A stretch of 64,000 nucleotides of DNA from Pseudoxanthomonas suwonensis (GCA_003240695.1 QFNC01000003.1:62001-126000), one strand, 5' to 3'; positions 9,058 through 18,045 are shown, counted from the stretch's first letter. Notes: generated by a model not told the origin, from the sequence alone. Translations and numbers: made by a program.

Positions 9058-9606
9058 TCAGCGCGACGGGCGCGCGCTGGCCTGGCGATAACGCCCTTTG
9101 TCGCCCAGTGCCGGTGCGTTGCGATCCACCGCCACGCACAACCGGCCATTGCACAGCACGGCATCCGAGGCCTGGTAGGCCTGCAGCACCGGCAGCGCGT
9201 TCTCGTAGCGCTGCATCGTTTCGCGCGCCTGCGCCACCTCACGCCGGTAGTAACCCAGCACCGCCCAGCCGGCCATCAGCACCAGCAGCACCACACCGAT
9301 GGCCGTGCCGAACCACAGCCACACCAGCCGGCCGGTGCCCTGCAGCCGTGATGACGCCGCCTGCACCGCGCGATCGTACTGCGCCGCCGTGGGTGCCACC
9401 GCATCGCGCGCCTGCTCCACGATCCGCGCGCCGGCGCCGTTGACCAGCGTGGACACCTCGCGCTTGACCTGCGACACCTCGTAGCGCAGCGTGCCCATTT
9501 CCTGCTGGATGGCCTTGTGCATGCGGTTCTCGCGCTCGGTCATTTCCGAGCGCAGCAGCAGCAGCGCCTTCACCGCCGCCTGCAGATCGGCCTGCGGCGC
9601 ATTCAT
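9058..9606 (-). CDS. Coiled-coil single-pass membrane protein of the effector-like cassette
   Basis: 182 residues. An N-terminal helix with heptad-like spacing (MTERENRMHKAIQQEMGTL and onward) is followed by one membrane segment at about residues 97-118 (WLWFGTAIGVVLLVLMAGWAVL), a second helical stretch, and a short domain with two cysteines (AVLCNGRLCVAVD). I recall similar proteins annotated loosely as 'relaxation protein' in Xanthomonadaceae, always beside effector-like genes; that name has no functional support here. Its ATG overlaps the stop of the effector candidate (ATGA). Possible roles are immunity, anchoring or secretion adaptor; unknown. Confidence 0.62.
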   Translation of the reverse strand: MNAPQADLQAAVKALLLLRSEMTERENRMHKAIQQEMGTLRYEVSQVKREVSTLVNGAGARIVEQARDAVAPTAAQYDRAVQAASSRLQGTGRLVWLWFGTAIGVVLLVLMAGWAVLGYYRREVAQARETMQRYENALPVLQAYQASDAVLCNGRLCVAVDRNAPALGDKGRYRQASARPSR

Positions 9607-10484
9607 AGCACGAACGCCGCCTGCTGGGCCAATTGCTGCTGGCGGTCCTGTTCTGCCAGCAGTCTGTCGCCCAGCTGCCGCATCTGCTGCCCGTCCGGCG
9701 AGTGGCTGAAGTCGGTAGCGATTCGGTCCAGCGCGTCGCTGTCGCCGTCCATCAGCGCGGCGAAGGCCTTGTCGAGAACGGGGTCGTTGAAGGGGCCGCG
9801 CTGGTCGGTGCCTGGATTCCTCGTCGCTTCTGATGCAAGAGCCGTATCAGCTTGTTGCCGATCGCTGTTTTCTTCGGACAGGATGTGTTCCTGAATGAAA
9901 GTGCGCTTCGGCCACGGGTTGGTCGTCTCGCGATTATGGGGGCTGTTCTTGAGAGGTGCCTTGATGGACCGGATGTCGTCGATGTTCTGCGAAGGCTTCA
10001 ACGAGCCTTCGTAGTCCGTGTCGATCACCCGGTTGCCCTGTTTGTCGACAGTCGTCTGATACACGTTGGCCTTGGCCAGCCCCTTCCAGACGAAATCGAC
10101 GCAGCTGTTGGACAGGAAATGGTAGTTCAGATTGAAGTCACCCTTCTTTTTCAAGCCGTCTTCACCATGCTTCTGCAGAGCCTCGTACTGTTCCTTGGAA
10201 ATCTGCATGGTGCGGGAATAGAGGGGGTTCGCATAAACATCCTGTTCGTCTTCAACGATATGTCCTGGGCCACTCATTTCCGATTTCTTCGGTGCAAATC
10301 CATACCCTTTCGTATTGATCCCATCGCTGACGGTATAATACATGTGACCGGGCCCTGATGGCTTGTCCTTTGGCTTTCCCTCCTTTTCCAGCATGATCGT
10401 GCCAGGAGCAGCCACATAAACGGTGACCGTATAGATTGGCTGTTGGGTGTTTTTAGGTGCTTTCTGTGGTTCATCCGGCGTCAT
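9603..10484 (-). CDS. Papain/NlpC-like effector candidate with Gln-rich C-terminus
   Basis: 293 residues without signal peptide. Conserved-looking His47 in GPGHMYYTVSDG and Cys128 in FLSNSCVDFVWKG, joined by YSRTMQISKEQY, match a permuted papain/NlpC-like pattern that I associate with Xanthomonadales secreted effectors (GHMW-YSRT-NSCIDF proteins). The last 85 residues (FNDPVLDKAFAALMDGD... to a tail with DRQQQLAQQ) look like the separate helical, Gln-rich tail attached to many such proteins and possibly used for secretion. It lies 24 bp after a lipoprotein gene. The DNA is visibly AT-richer than its neighbours, consistent with acquisition. Enzyme activity (peptidase or amidase) is inferred. 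Confidence 0.6.
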   Translation of the reverse strand: MTPDEPQKAPKNTQQPIYTVTVYVAAPGTIMLEKEGKPKDKPSGPGHMYYTVSDGINTKGYGFAPKKSEMSGPGHIVEDEQDVYANPLYSRTMQISKEQYEALQKHGEDGLKKKGDFNLNYHFLSNSCVDFVWKGLAKANVYQTTVDKQGNRVIDTDYEGSLKPSQNIDDIRSIKAPLKNSPHNRETTNPWPKRTFIQEHILSEENSDRQQADTALASEATRNPGTDQRGPFNDPVLDKAFAALMDGDSDALDRIATDFSHSPDGQQMRQLGDRLLAEQDRQQQLAQQAAFVL

Positions 10485-10508
10485 TTGCAGCCTCGCAGGG
10501 AAGGTTTA

Positions 10509-11219
10509 TCATTTGTGATAGTAGTGCGAAACCAGAAGCTCCGCATTGATGCCTCGAAGGGCTTCATGGGATTCCATGTTCTCGGCTTCAAGCACGTAGC
10601 GCCCGGGCTCCGGCATCGGGATAATGGCGACCCGATAGATGATGTAGACCAGTTCCATCGAATATTTGCCGGCAGCGATCAGTTCTTCATTGTCGGTGCC
10701 GGCGCCGTCATGGTCGATGAATATGCCCGAAGGATTCGGGCGGTCTTCGAATCGCCATGGATCGCCAGGTTGGCTGGGAGGAATGTCATGATTTTCATCC
10801 AGAATGATCTCGATGGGCGGCTCCTTGCCCCCATTCACCAATCGCAACAGCTTCAACCGGATCGGCACGTCCGAGTCCACCAGGTGTTTCCGAGCCGCGG
10901 TGTGGGCAGCATCGAATTCGGCAGTTTGCTCCTCCGGCGGAGGCGCCACGGTGCGGAACCCGATGAACACCGGCCGCAGGTTGCCATTCTCGTTCGGCGG
11001 CGGCAGCTCGAACTCCACCCGCACCGTGTTGCCGGCCTTGTCCAATGGAAATGGCACGACCACGGGAAAGTTGTCGGGCTTCGGCGCTGGGATGCGAAAC
11101 CAATCGCAGGCGGTCAACAGCAGCAGGCACGACGCAACCGCGATACTACGCCGCAGCCAGGGCGTGGTGTTTGCGGATGCAGTGCGGCTGGCAGGGTTCA
11201 AGGATGTGTCCTTACGCAT
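10509..11219 (-). CDS. Secreted lipoprotein, likely partner/immunity of the effector candidate (DUF5625-like)
   Basis: 236 residues with a lipoprotein signal: a basic start, a hydrophobic stretch (SIAVASCLLLLTAC) and a lipobox ending at Cys38. The mature part is a beta-rich domain with FRTVAPPP, PIRLKLLRL and a C-terminal segment ending VSHYYHK. It reminds me of DUF5625 lipoproteins, but this is from memory. It is the first gene of a three-gene unit, 24 bp before the papain-like protein. Periplasmic lipoproteins next to cell-wall-acting effectors commonly serve as immunity factors; here that is an inference from position. Confidence 0.58.
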   Translation of the reverse strand: MRKDTSLNPASRTASANTTPWLRRSIAVASCLLLLTACDWFRIPAPKPDNFPVVVPFPLDKAGNTVRVEFELPPPNENGNLRPVFIGFRTVAPPPEEQTAEFDAAHTAARKHLVDSDVPIRLKLLRLVNGGKEPPIEIILDENHDIPPSQPGDPWRFEDRPNPSGIFIDHDGAGTDNEELIAAGKYSMELVYIIYRVAIIPMPEPGRYVLEAENMESHEALRGINAELLVSHYYHK

Positions 11220-11588
11220 TCAGATGCGCTCGCAGCGTTGCATGCGCCGCCGGCCGAGTCAAGCGGCCGAGCGCGACAGCCTCGTCGTGGCTGCCGATTT
11301 GCGTGGCGCGTTCATCGCACGAACGCCCCCTGCTGGGCCAGTTGCTGCTGGCGGTTCTGATCTGCCAGCAGGCTGTCGGATCTGCTGCCGATCCGGCGAA
11401 CTGTCGGCACCGTGCAATGACTGCGTCCTTGCGTGCAGGGCGCTGCTGAACGCTGCGTCGGTCGATTGCCGTTTCAAGCAATGATTCGAATGGCCGCTTG
11501 CCTCCATCCGGATCGCCTGCCCCGCCGATCGCGGCGGCAAAGCAGGCATTTTCATCGACATGTCCCTGTCATTATCCTCGGATTTGAA
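11220..11588. other. Non-coding stretch with decayed cassette remnant
   Basis: There is no intact gene between the lipoprotein start and the pepQ stop. The stretch should hold the promoter for the lipoprotein-effector unit, but I see no convincing -35/-10 pair. Its middle carries the decayed copy listed separately. Confidence 0.5.
11293..11405 (-). pseudogene. Remnant copy of the effector-3'/coiled-coil-5' junction
   Basis: The plus-strand text from 11293 matches that from about 9583 over roughly 110 bases, including tgctgggcca/ttgctgctggcgg and tctgccagcag, with scattered substitutions and a gap of about a dozen bases. The copied piece spans the end of the effector gene and the first codons of the coiled-coil gene (start codon kept as MNAP). 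The effector frame is broken. This is a leftover of a tandem duplication of the cassette or of recombination with a related one. Confidence 0.7.
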
Positions 11589-12926
11589 TCAGGACACCGC
11601 GAGTTCGGAAAATGCGTCACGGGTCAGATTGACAGGTTCGCCGGTGGTGCACACCACATTGTCCTCGATGCGGATGCCGCCGTAGGGACGCAGTTCGGCC
11701 ACCTTGTCCCAGTTCACGCTGTTGCGGTGGCTGCCGGTTTTCACCTTGTCCAGCAGCATGTCGATGATGTACAGCCCCGGCTCGATCGTCACCACCATGC
11801 CGTCCTGAAGGGTGCGGGTCAGGCGCAGATAGGGATGACCTTCCGGTTTCGGAATGGTGCCGCCGCTGTCGGATGCGGAAAATCCGGCCACGTCGTGCAC
11901 CTGCAATCCGAGGCCGTGGCCGATGCCGTGCGGGAAGAATGCCGAACTGATGCCGGACTGCACGGCAGCCTCGGCAGTGCAGGAAATCAGGCCGCCGGCA
12001 TGCAGAACGTCGGCCAACTGGTGATGGGCCGACAGGTGGATCTGCCGATAATCCACGCCGGGTTTCACCTGTGCGCACAGGTCGCGCTGCACGCGGTCCA
12101 CAGCATCGATCAGCGCCTGGAATTCGCCGCCGGTATCGCCGGCATGGGTGCGGGTGATGTCGGCGGCATAACCGGCGTGGCTGGCGCCGGCATCGATCAG
12201 GAAACTGCGCGCTGGGCGGGCGGGTACGCGGTCGCGGCGGGTGTAATGCAGCACGGCTGCATGTTCGTTGATGGCGACGATGTTGCCGTAGGGCAGGTCG
12301 TTGGCATCCTGGCCTGCGGCCTGGCAGTAGGCCATGTGGATGCCGAATTCGCTGGCGCCGGCACGGAAGGCGCGTTCGGCCATGCGGTGGGCGCGGGCAC
12401 CGATGCGGTTGGCCTGGCGCATCATCTGGATTTCGTAAGGCGTCTTGAAGGCGCGGTGGTATTCCAGATAATCCAGCACGGCCTTCGGGTTGTTCGGAAG
12501 ATAATCACCCAATGCGCTCCGGGGGTCGCCCAGGATGGCGCAGCGGCCGGCATCGGCGGGCAGATGCTTGAGTGCCTGCGCCGGCTCGCGGATCACGATG
12601 ATCTCGAACGCATCCGCCCACTCGCCGGACGGTTCGCCGGGTACGGAATGCCAGTAGTCGTGCGGCTGCAGGTAGATCAGTCGTGGAGTCTTGCCCGGCG
12701 TGTACACCAGCCAGCTGCCCGGGGCATCCAGCAACGGCAGCCATGCCTTGAACTGCGGATTGACGGCATAGGGGTCGTCGCGATCGTCGAACACCTGGGT
12801 GTGCAGCGTGCCCGAGGGAATCACCAGGTGGTCGAATCCTCCCCGAGTCAAGGCCTGGTTGGCACGTGTCTGCAGGTGGTGCAGGTGCTGCGGGTACAGC
12901 TGCGCATGGGGATGGACTGAATTCAT
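11589..12926 (-). CDS. pepQ: Xaa-Pro dipeptidase (prolidase)
   Basis: 445 residues from the ATG at 12926, which has AGGAG nine bases upstream; longer in-frame starts lack one. The C-terminal pita-bread domain has all five metal ligands of M24B enzymes: Asp245 and Asp256 (LIDAGASHAGYAADITRT), His337 (HGIGHGLGLQVHD), Glu382 (TIEPGLY) and Glu421 (GGIRIEDN). Spacing and length match the PepQ/organophosphorus-acid-anhydrolase group. It cleaves dipeptides with C-terminal proline in the cytosol, with two divalent metals. It stands alone. Confidence 0.93.
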   Translation of the reverse strand: MNSVHPHAQLYPQHLHHLQTRANQALTRGGFDHLVIPSGTLHTQVFDDRDDPYAVNPQFKAWLPLLDAPGSWLVYTPGKTPRLIYLQPHDYWHSVPGEPSGEWADAFEIIVIREPAQALKHLPADAGRCAILGDPRSALGDYLPNNPKAVLDYLEYHRAFKTPYEIQMMRQANRIGARAHRMAERAFRAGASEFGIHMAYCQAAGQDANDLPYGNIVAINEHAAVLHYTRRDRVPARPARSFLIDAGASHAGYAADITRTHAGDTGGEFQALIDAVDRVQRDLCAQVKPGVDYRQIHLSAHHQLADVLHAGGLISCTAEAAVQSGISSAFFPHGIGHGLGLQVHDVAGFSASDSGGTIPKPEGHPYLRLTRTLQDGMVVTIEPGLYIIDMLLDKVKTGSHRNSVNWDKVAELRPYGGIRIEDNVVCTTGEPVNLTRDAFSELAVS

Positions 12927-13023
12927 CGAACGACACTCCTGGAAGTTCCGGTGCGCGGACCGGTTGCGTGCATGGATGCGGGAAGCGGTCGTTGTTCGAC
13001 GGAGGCGCCGGTTCGGCGGGCCG

Positions 13024-13362
13024 TCAGGAACGCGACTGCGACCAGGCATGCAAGAATTGTGCCTGATCCGGGGCGATGGAGATGAACCGGAAGCCGCCCC
13101 AGACCGGCCGCTGTCCAGGGCCGGCGTCGCTCCACAGCAACTGCATGCCGAGTTCGAATGTCCGTGACGGGTGACCGGTGACAGGCAGGGTGAACTGCAC
13201 CTGGTACAGCGTGCCGATCGGCAGGGCCTGATCGGCGATCAGCAGCATGCCCCCGGCAGACAGATTGCCGATGCGGCCCATCGCCTGGCCGGTCATCGCG
13301 TCGGTGACGATGACGGCGTGGGTCGGCGCACGACGCGGGGTACGGCGTTGCCGTTCGTTCAT
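13024..13362 (-). CDS. PilZ-domain protein
   Basis: 112 residues, essentially one PilZ domain. It has the arginine-rich N-terminal switch (RQRRTPRRAP) and the NLSAGGM motif that stands for D/NxSxxG, followed by beta strands ending in WGGFRFISI. PilZ domains bind cyclic di-GMP; both motifs are present, so binding is plausible. Its ATG overlaps the stop of the DUF1631 gene (ATGA), so it is translationally coupled and may sense c-di-GMP for that partner. Confidence 0.82.
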   Translation of the reverse strand: MNERQRRTPRRAPTHAVIVTDAMTGQAMGRIGNLSAGGMLLIADQALPIGTLYQVQFTLPVTGHPSRTFELGMQLLWSDAGPGQRPVWGGFRFISIAPDQAQFLHAWSQSRS

Positions 13363-15497
13363 GGCGGCGGGTCCGATGCAGCTGCCGGCGTGCGCCGGGT
13401 CGACATGCCCAGGCTGCGCCTGGCCGCCTGCCAGGCCCGTTCAAGCAGTCGCGGCGCGGTCGGTTCGGAGGATGCCAGTTTCAGCGTGCCGGCGGCCAGT
13501 CGCCGCGCCATCTCGTCCAGTGTGGTGTCCATCACCTTGTGGCCATGCGCATTGACGATCAGGGCGCGGTCGGTGACGGTACCGAACCAGGCCAGCCGCC
13601 TGCGCAGCCATTGCGATGACGCCTCATCCTGCCATTCCAGCCAAACACCGAAGGGCACCTGCCGCAGGCGGTCATGCCAGTGCTCCTCCTCGCTGCTGCG
13701 CGGGGGGCGTGCTGCGGTCGAGGGAGCGTCCTTGGATACGGCTGGCGGCTGTGCGGGACGGTGATTGCGCAGGTGGCGCGCGATCAGTTCGACCTCGTCG
13801 GGGTCCGGCACGATGTCGGGTGGCGGCACCAGCTGCAGGGCGATGCCGGCGGCATCCGACTCGGCATAGCCGACGTCGGCCAAGGCCAGTTCGACCACGG
13901 TTCGCAGTTCCGGGTCATCCTCCGCCTGCGGACGGGATTGGCGATCGACCAGCCGCCGGGTCAGGGCTGCCTGTTCCAGCCAGCGCGGCGCTTCGGGCGC
14001 ATGACGCAGACGTGTCAGCACCAGCACGTCCTGCCAGGACTGCTCCAGCAGCGCGCGGAACAGCGGCGGCAGCAGCAGGTCTGCGGTCAGCTGGGCCAGC
14101 AGTTCTTCCACGTGCAGACGTGCGATGGCCAAGCGTTCCTGGCCGCGCGCGGCCTCCACGTGGCGGCGTTCGGTCAGCTGGGCGCGACGCGACAGCGTGT
14201 GCAGGCGCTGTCTGAGCTCGCCGTCGATCCGCTCGAATACCCGGGCATCGCCCTGATAGGCGTCGCGGGCCTGCGTCACGGCATCCTGGATGGCCAGCGC
14301 TGCGGACTGATCGCCGTCGGCCGGATCGTTCCAGTCATGACGGGCCTGCAGCAGCGTGGCCAGCAGCCGCTGGGCGGGATGCTGCGCATGCCCGGGCAAG
14401 CTAGGATCATCCAGAGCCGCCCGCAACAACGGAATGTGCAATGGCTGCAGCTGGATGCCTTGGCTCGCGCCGGTGGTGTCCGTGTCGTCCAGGGCATCGA
14501 ACAGTGCCTGCATCATGTCGAACGCGGCATGCGCATCGCCATCCGCTGCCGGGCCTGGACCAGCATCCGCAGCGAAGCCCGGGGCAGCCAGAAGCTGGCG
14601 GATTTCCGCGCCGGACACCGGAACCTGGCCGTCGCGCTGCTGCAGTCGGGCCAAGGCTTGATCGAGGCGCGCGTGCGCGGGGCGATGCTCAAGGCGTGCC
14701 GCGGCGGCCTCGATCGGCGTCGCGGCGGGTTGTGCGGCCTTCGCGGCAACGGCCGTGGCAGCAACTGCTGCCCACGCAGGCATCGACGATGCCGCGCGGT
14801 AATGCACCACGCCCAGGTGGACCAGCAGCCCGCCTTCCTGCAAGACGGTGTTGATGCGTTCGATCACGTCGACGCAGACCGGCAACAGGCGCTTTTCCAT
14901 GCATTGCAGCAGGGCGATCGTCTGCGCCTCGTCCAGATCGGCCGCTGCACAGGCATGGCGGCAGCAGGCCAGGATCCGGTGCGGACCGAGCGGATTGCAA
15001 GCCGCATCCACCGGCGCAGACGCTGCCAGCACGCCCATGCGCAAGCCCAATTGATGCAGGGGCAATGCGGCGCGGGTCGCTAGGCGAATGGCCTGGTCCT
15101 GGATCAGGGTATCGGCGTCCGGTGCATCCAGGCTGACCAGCTGCAACGGACCGCTGGGTGCCGTTGCCGCGACCACGGTCGCTGCCGGTGATGGCTGGCG
15201 CAATCGAGCCAGGCCCGATTCGAGCAGTTGCAGGAAGCTCGGTTCGATGCCCCGCGCTGCCTGCGCATGCTGCTGTTGCATCCTGTGCGGCAACGGGTCG
15301 GTAGCATCGGATGCCGGCAACGGCCCGTGAGCGCCTTGCCACTGTCCGCGATACACGTCCAGCAGCGAGTCGCGCAGCAACGGCGTCAACTGGTGGCGCG
15401 CTGCATCCAGCGCATGCAGTAGCAGCTCACGCACGCGCTCGGGCAGCGCGGCCTGATCCAGGCGCATGCAATCCGGATTGGAAAGGGTTGTCAGCAT
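13359..15497 (-). CDS. DUF1631 large cytosolic protein
   Basis: 712 residues, mostly helical, no signal or membrane segment. It matches the DUF1631 group (often misnamed thymidine phosphorylase) in its QLVSLDAPDADTLIQDQA region near residue 118, the IERINTVLQEGGLLVHLGV region, and the C-terminal PFGVWLEWQDEASSQWLRRR-like segment followed by a small PilZ-like beta unit (LAWFGTVTDRALIVNAHGHK). The biochemical role is unknown. In Xanthomonas-type genomes it sits with c-di-GMP proteins, as here with the overlapping PilZ gene. Confidence 0.8.
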   Translation of the reverse strand: MLTTLSNPDCMRLDQAALPERVRELLLHALDAARHQLTPLLRDSLLDVYRGQWQGAHGPLPASDATDPLPHRMQQQHAQAARGIEPSFLQLLESGLARLRQPSPAATVVAATAPSGPLQLVSLDAPDADTLIQDQAIRLATRAALPLHQLGLRMGVLAASAPVDAACNPLGPHRILACCRHACAAADLDEAQTIALLQCMEKRLLPVCVDVIERINTVLQEGGLLVHLGVVHYRAASSMPAWAAVAATAVAAKAAQPAATPIEAAAARLEHRPAHARLDQALARLQQRDGQVPVSGAEIRQLLAAPGFAADAGPGPAADGDAHAAFDMMQALFDALDDTDTTGASQGIQLQPLHIPLLRAALDDPSLPGHAQHPAQRLLATLLQARHDWNDPADGDQSAALAIQDAVTQARDAYQGDARVFERIDGELRQRLHTLSRRAQLTERRHVEAARGQERLAIARLHVEELLAQLTADLLLPPLFRALLEQSWQDVLVLTRLRHAPEAPRWLEQAALTRRLVDRQSRPQAEDDPELRTVVELALADVGYAESDAAGIALQLVPPPDIVPDPDEVELIARHLRNHRPAQPPAVSKDAPSTAARPPRSSEEEHWHDRLRQVPFGVWLEWQDEASSQWLRRRLAWFGTVTDRALIVNAHGHKVMDTTLDEMARRLAAGTLKLASSEPTAPRLLERAWQAARRSLGMSTRRTPAAASDPPP

Positions 15498-15559
15498 CTG
15501 CGCCTTCGGTCAGCGGGCGCTCCGCCCCCGGTGACCAGTCAACGAAAACCACGGCGGAA

Positions 15560-16717
15560 TCATGCCAGAAACAAGGCCAGCACGTCATTGAGGAAACGCT
15601 GGCCAAGCGGCGTGGTCTGCAGCCGGTGCGGATCGGGCAGCAGCCATCCATGCGTTTCGGCCTGTCGCCGTACTGTAGCGATGCGCTCCCGGCCCAAGCC
15701 GGTCCTGGCTTCGAACAGCCTGGTCGACACGCCCTCGTGCAGGCGCAATGCATTGAGCATGAAGTCGAAGACCAGCCGTTCGTCGCCAAGCCGTTCGTCG
15801 CCGGCGATGGCCTGTGGCGTGCCCGCGGCGGCCAGCCATGCGCCTGGATGCCGCAGCTTCCAGCGCCGCAGCACGGCCTGTTCCGCGCCGGAGGTGATCT
15901 TGCCGTGGGCGCCGGCACCGATGCCCAGGTAATCGCCGAACTGCCAGTAATTCAGATTGTGGGCGCACCTGTGGCCGGGCCGCGCGAAGGCACTGACTTC
16001 GTAATGCTCGAATCCGGCCTGGGCCAGCAGCGCATGGCAAGCCTCCTGCATGTCCCAGGCGCTGTCCTCGTCGGGCAGGTCGGGCGGTGGTCGTGCCGCG
16101 AACTGCGTATTCGGCTCCAGGGTCAACTGGTAATGGCTGAGGTGAGTCGGGTGCAGCGCCAGCGCGCGCCGCACGTCGGCCTCGGCCATGGCGAGGCTCT
16201 GGCCGGGCAGGGCGAACATCAGATCCAGATTGATGTTGCCGATGCCGGCAGCCTGCGCCGCGCGCACGGCGTGTTCGGCGTCGTTCGCGTTGTGGATGCG
16301 TCCCAGCCGCTGCAGGCAGCCGTCGTCGAAACTCTGCACGCCGAAGCTGAGCCGGTTCACGCCGGCGCTGCGATACCCGGCGAACGGCCCGTGTTCCACG
16401 GTGCCGGGATTGGTTTCCAGGGTGATTTCGCAATCCGGCGAAAACCGCAGCCTGGCACTGGCCTGCTGCAGGAAACGGTCGATCAGTTCCGGTGCGAACA
16501 GGCTGGGTGTGCCACCGCCGAAAAACACGCTGTGCACGCTGCGACCCCAGACCAGCGGCAGGTCGTGTTCCAGATCGCGGATCAGCGCATCGACATACTG
16601 GGCGAACGGTGCCGCGCCCGGCACGGTGTGCGAATTGAAATCGCAATACGGGCATTTGTGCACGCACCACGGTAGATGCACGTACAGCGACAGCGGCGGT
16701 GGCGCCAGCGCCGGCAT
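15560..16717 (-). CDS. hemW: HemW-family radical SAM protein (heme chaperone)
   Basis: 385 residues. The CX3CX2C iron-sulfur motif lies at Cys18/Cys22/Cys25 (WCVHKCPYCDF), followed by FFGGGTPSLF, LETNPGTVE and LSFGVQSF, typical of HemN-like radical SAM enzymes. The C-terminal part has the short HemW ending rather than the longer HemN one. HemW members bind and deliver heme instead of decarboxylating coproporphyrinogen. It begins one base after the rdgB stop, in an rph-rdgB-hemW unit conserved in gammaproteobacteria. Confidence 0.93.
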   Translation of the reverse strand: MPALAPPPLSLYVHLPWCVHKCPYCDFNSHTVPGAAPFAQYVDALIRDLEHDLPLVWGRSVHSVFFGGGTPSLFAPELIDRFLQQASARLRFSPDCEITLETNPGTVEHGPFAGYRSAGVNRLSFGVQSFDDGCLQRLGRIHNANDAEHAVRAAQAAGIGNINLDLMFALPGQSLAMAEADVRRALALHPTHLSHYQLTLEPNTQFAARPPPDLPDEDSAWDMQEACHALLAQAGFEHYEVSAFARPGHRCAHNLNYWQFGDYLGIGAGAHGKITSGAEQAVLRRWKLRHPGAWLAAAGTPQAIAGDERLGDERLVFDFMLNALRLHEGVSTRLFEARTGLGRERIATVRRQAETHGWLLPDPHRLQTTPLGQRFLNDVLALFLA

Positions 16718-16718
16718 G

Positions 16719-17321
16719 TCAGGACATCAGGCCGGCCTGCCGCAGGCGTTGCTGCAATTGCTGCAAGGCGCGACCGCGATGGCTGATGCGGTTTTTCACC
16801 TCGAGCGTGAGCTGGGCAGCGCTGCAGCCCTGGTCCGGGACGAAGAACACCGGGTCGTAGCCGAAGCCGTTCTCGCCCTGCGGCTGCGACAGGATGCGGC
16901 CTTCCCACACGCCCTCGGCAATGATCGGCTGCGCATCGTCGGCATGCCGCAGCAGCACCAGCACGCAGACGAAGCGGGCCGTGCGCGAGGCGTCCGGAAA
17001 CGCACGCAGCTGTTCCAGCAATCTGGCGATGTTGGCCGCCGAATCGCCATGCGTGCCGGCATAACGCGCCGAGTGCAAACCGGGCGCACCATCCAGCACG
17101 TCCACGCACAGGCCGGAATCGTCGGCCAATGCGGCCATGCCGGATTCGCGGGCGGCATGCCGCGCCTTCAGCAGGGCGTTTTCGACGAAACTCAGGCCGG
17201 TTTCGTCGATCTCGTCCACGCCGAACGCCGATTGCGGCCGCAGCACCAGTCCGCCGCCATGCAGCAGGGTTTCGAATTCCGCCAGTTTTCCGGCATTGCC
17301 ACTGGCCAGCACGATCTGCAT
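16719..17321 (-). CDS. rdgB: dITP/XTP pyrophosphatase (RdgB/HAM1)
   Basis: 200 residues from the ATG at 17321 (MQIVLASGNAGKLAEF); the ten codons upstream in frame lie inside rph. Signature pieces are SGNAGK, ETGLSFVENALLKAR, ADDSGL, GENGFGYDPVFF and ISHRGRAL. It removes dITP, XTP and related nucleotides from the pool. One base separates it from the rph stop and one from the hemW start. Confidence 0.95.
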   Translation of the reverse strand: MQIVLASGNAGKLAEFETLLHGGGLVLRPQSAFGVDEIDETGLSFVENALLKARHAARESGMAALADDSGLCVDVLDGAPGLHSARYAGTHGDSAANIARLLEQLRAFPDASRTARFVCVLVLLRHADDAQPIIAEGVWEGRILSQPQGENGFGYDPVFFVPDQGCSAAQLTLEVKNRISHRGRALQQLQQRLRQAGLMS

Positions 17322-17322
17322 G

Positions 17323-18045
17323 TCAAGCCGCCAGTGCGCTGCGCTGCGCATCGAACAGCTGGGTGCAGCCGGATTCGGCCAGGGCCAGCATGGCGTCCAT
17401 CTCCTCGCGGCGGAAGGCGTGGCCTTCGGCCGTGCCCTGCACTTCGATGAAACCGCCGCCGTCGTTCATCACCACGTTCATGTCGGTGTCGCAGCTGCTG
17501 TCTTCGGCATAATCCAGATCCAGCACCGGCACGCCCCGATGGATGCCCACCGACACCGCCGCGATCGCGCCATGCAAAGGATCGCGGGCGATGGTGCGCT
17601 TGCGCAGCAACCAGCCCACCGCATCCACCAGGGCCACGTAGCCACCGGTGATGGCTGCCGTGCGCGTGCCGCCATCGGCCTGCAGCACGTCGCAGTCCAC
17701 GGTGATGGTGTGCTCGCCCAGCGCCGCGCGGTCCACGCAGGCGCGCAGGCTGCGGCCGATCAGGCGCTGGATTTCCAGGGTGCGTCCGCCCTGCTTGCCG
17801 CGCGCGGCCTCGCGGTCGCTGCGCGAATGGGTGGCACGCGGCAGCATGCCGTATTCGGCGGTCACCCAGCCTTCGCCCTTGCCGCGCAGGAAGGCCGGCA
17901 CGCGCGCCTCCACGCTGGCGGTACACAGCACCTGGGTATCGCCGAAGCACACCAGCACCGAGCCTTCGGCATGCCGGGTGAAGCCGCGGACGATCCGGAT
18001 GGGGCGCAGCTGGTCCGCTGCCCGGCCGCTGGGTCGAGTCTGCAT
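17323..18045 (-). CDS. rph: Ribonuclease PH
   Basis: 240 residues from the ATG at 18045 (MQTRPSGRAADQLRPI), the standard length; the open frame upstream crosses the divergent promoter region. Family blocks: GSVLVCFGDTQVLCTAS, GWVTAEYGMLPRATHSR, the phosphate-binding RTLEIQRLIGRSLR, and DLDYAEDSSCDTDMN with catalytic aspartates. It trims the 3' ends of tRNA precursors phosphorolytically. First gene of the rph-rdgB-hemW unit, divergent from yicC across 88 bp. Confidence 0.96.
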   Translation of the reverse strand: MQTRPSGRAADQLRPIRIVRGFTRHAEGSVLVCFGDTQVLCTASVEARVPAFLRGKGEGWVTAEYGMLPRATHSRSDREAARGKQGGRTLEIQRLIGRSLRACVDRAALGEHTITVDCDVLQADGGTRTAAITGGYVALVDAVGWLLRKRTIARDPLHGAIAAVSVGIHRGVPVLDLDYAEDSSCDTDMNVVMNDGGGFIEVQGTAEGHAFRREEMDAMLALAESGCTQLFDAQRSALAA

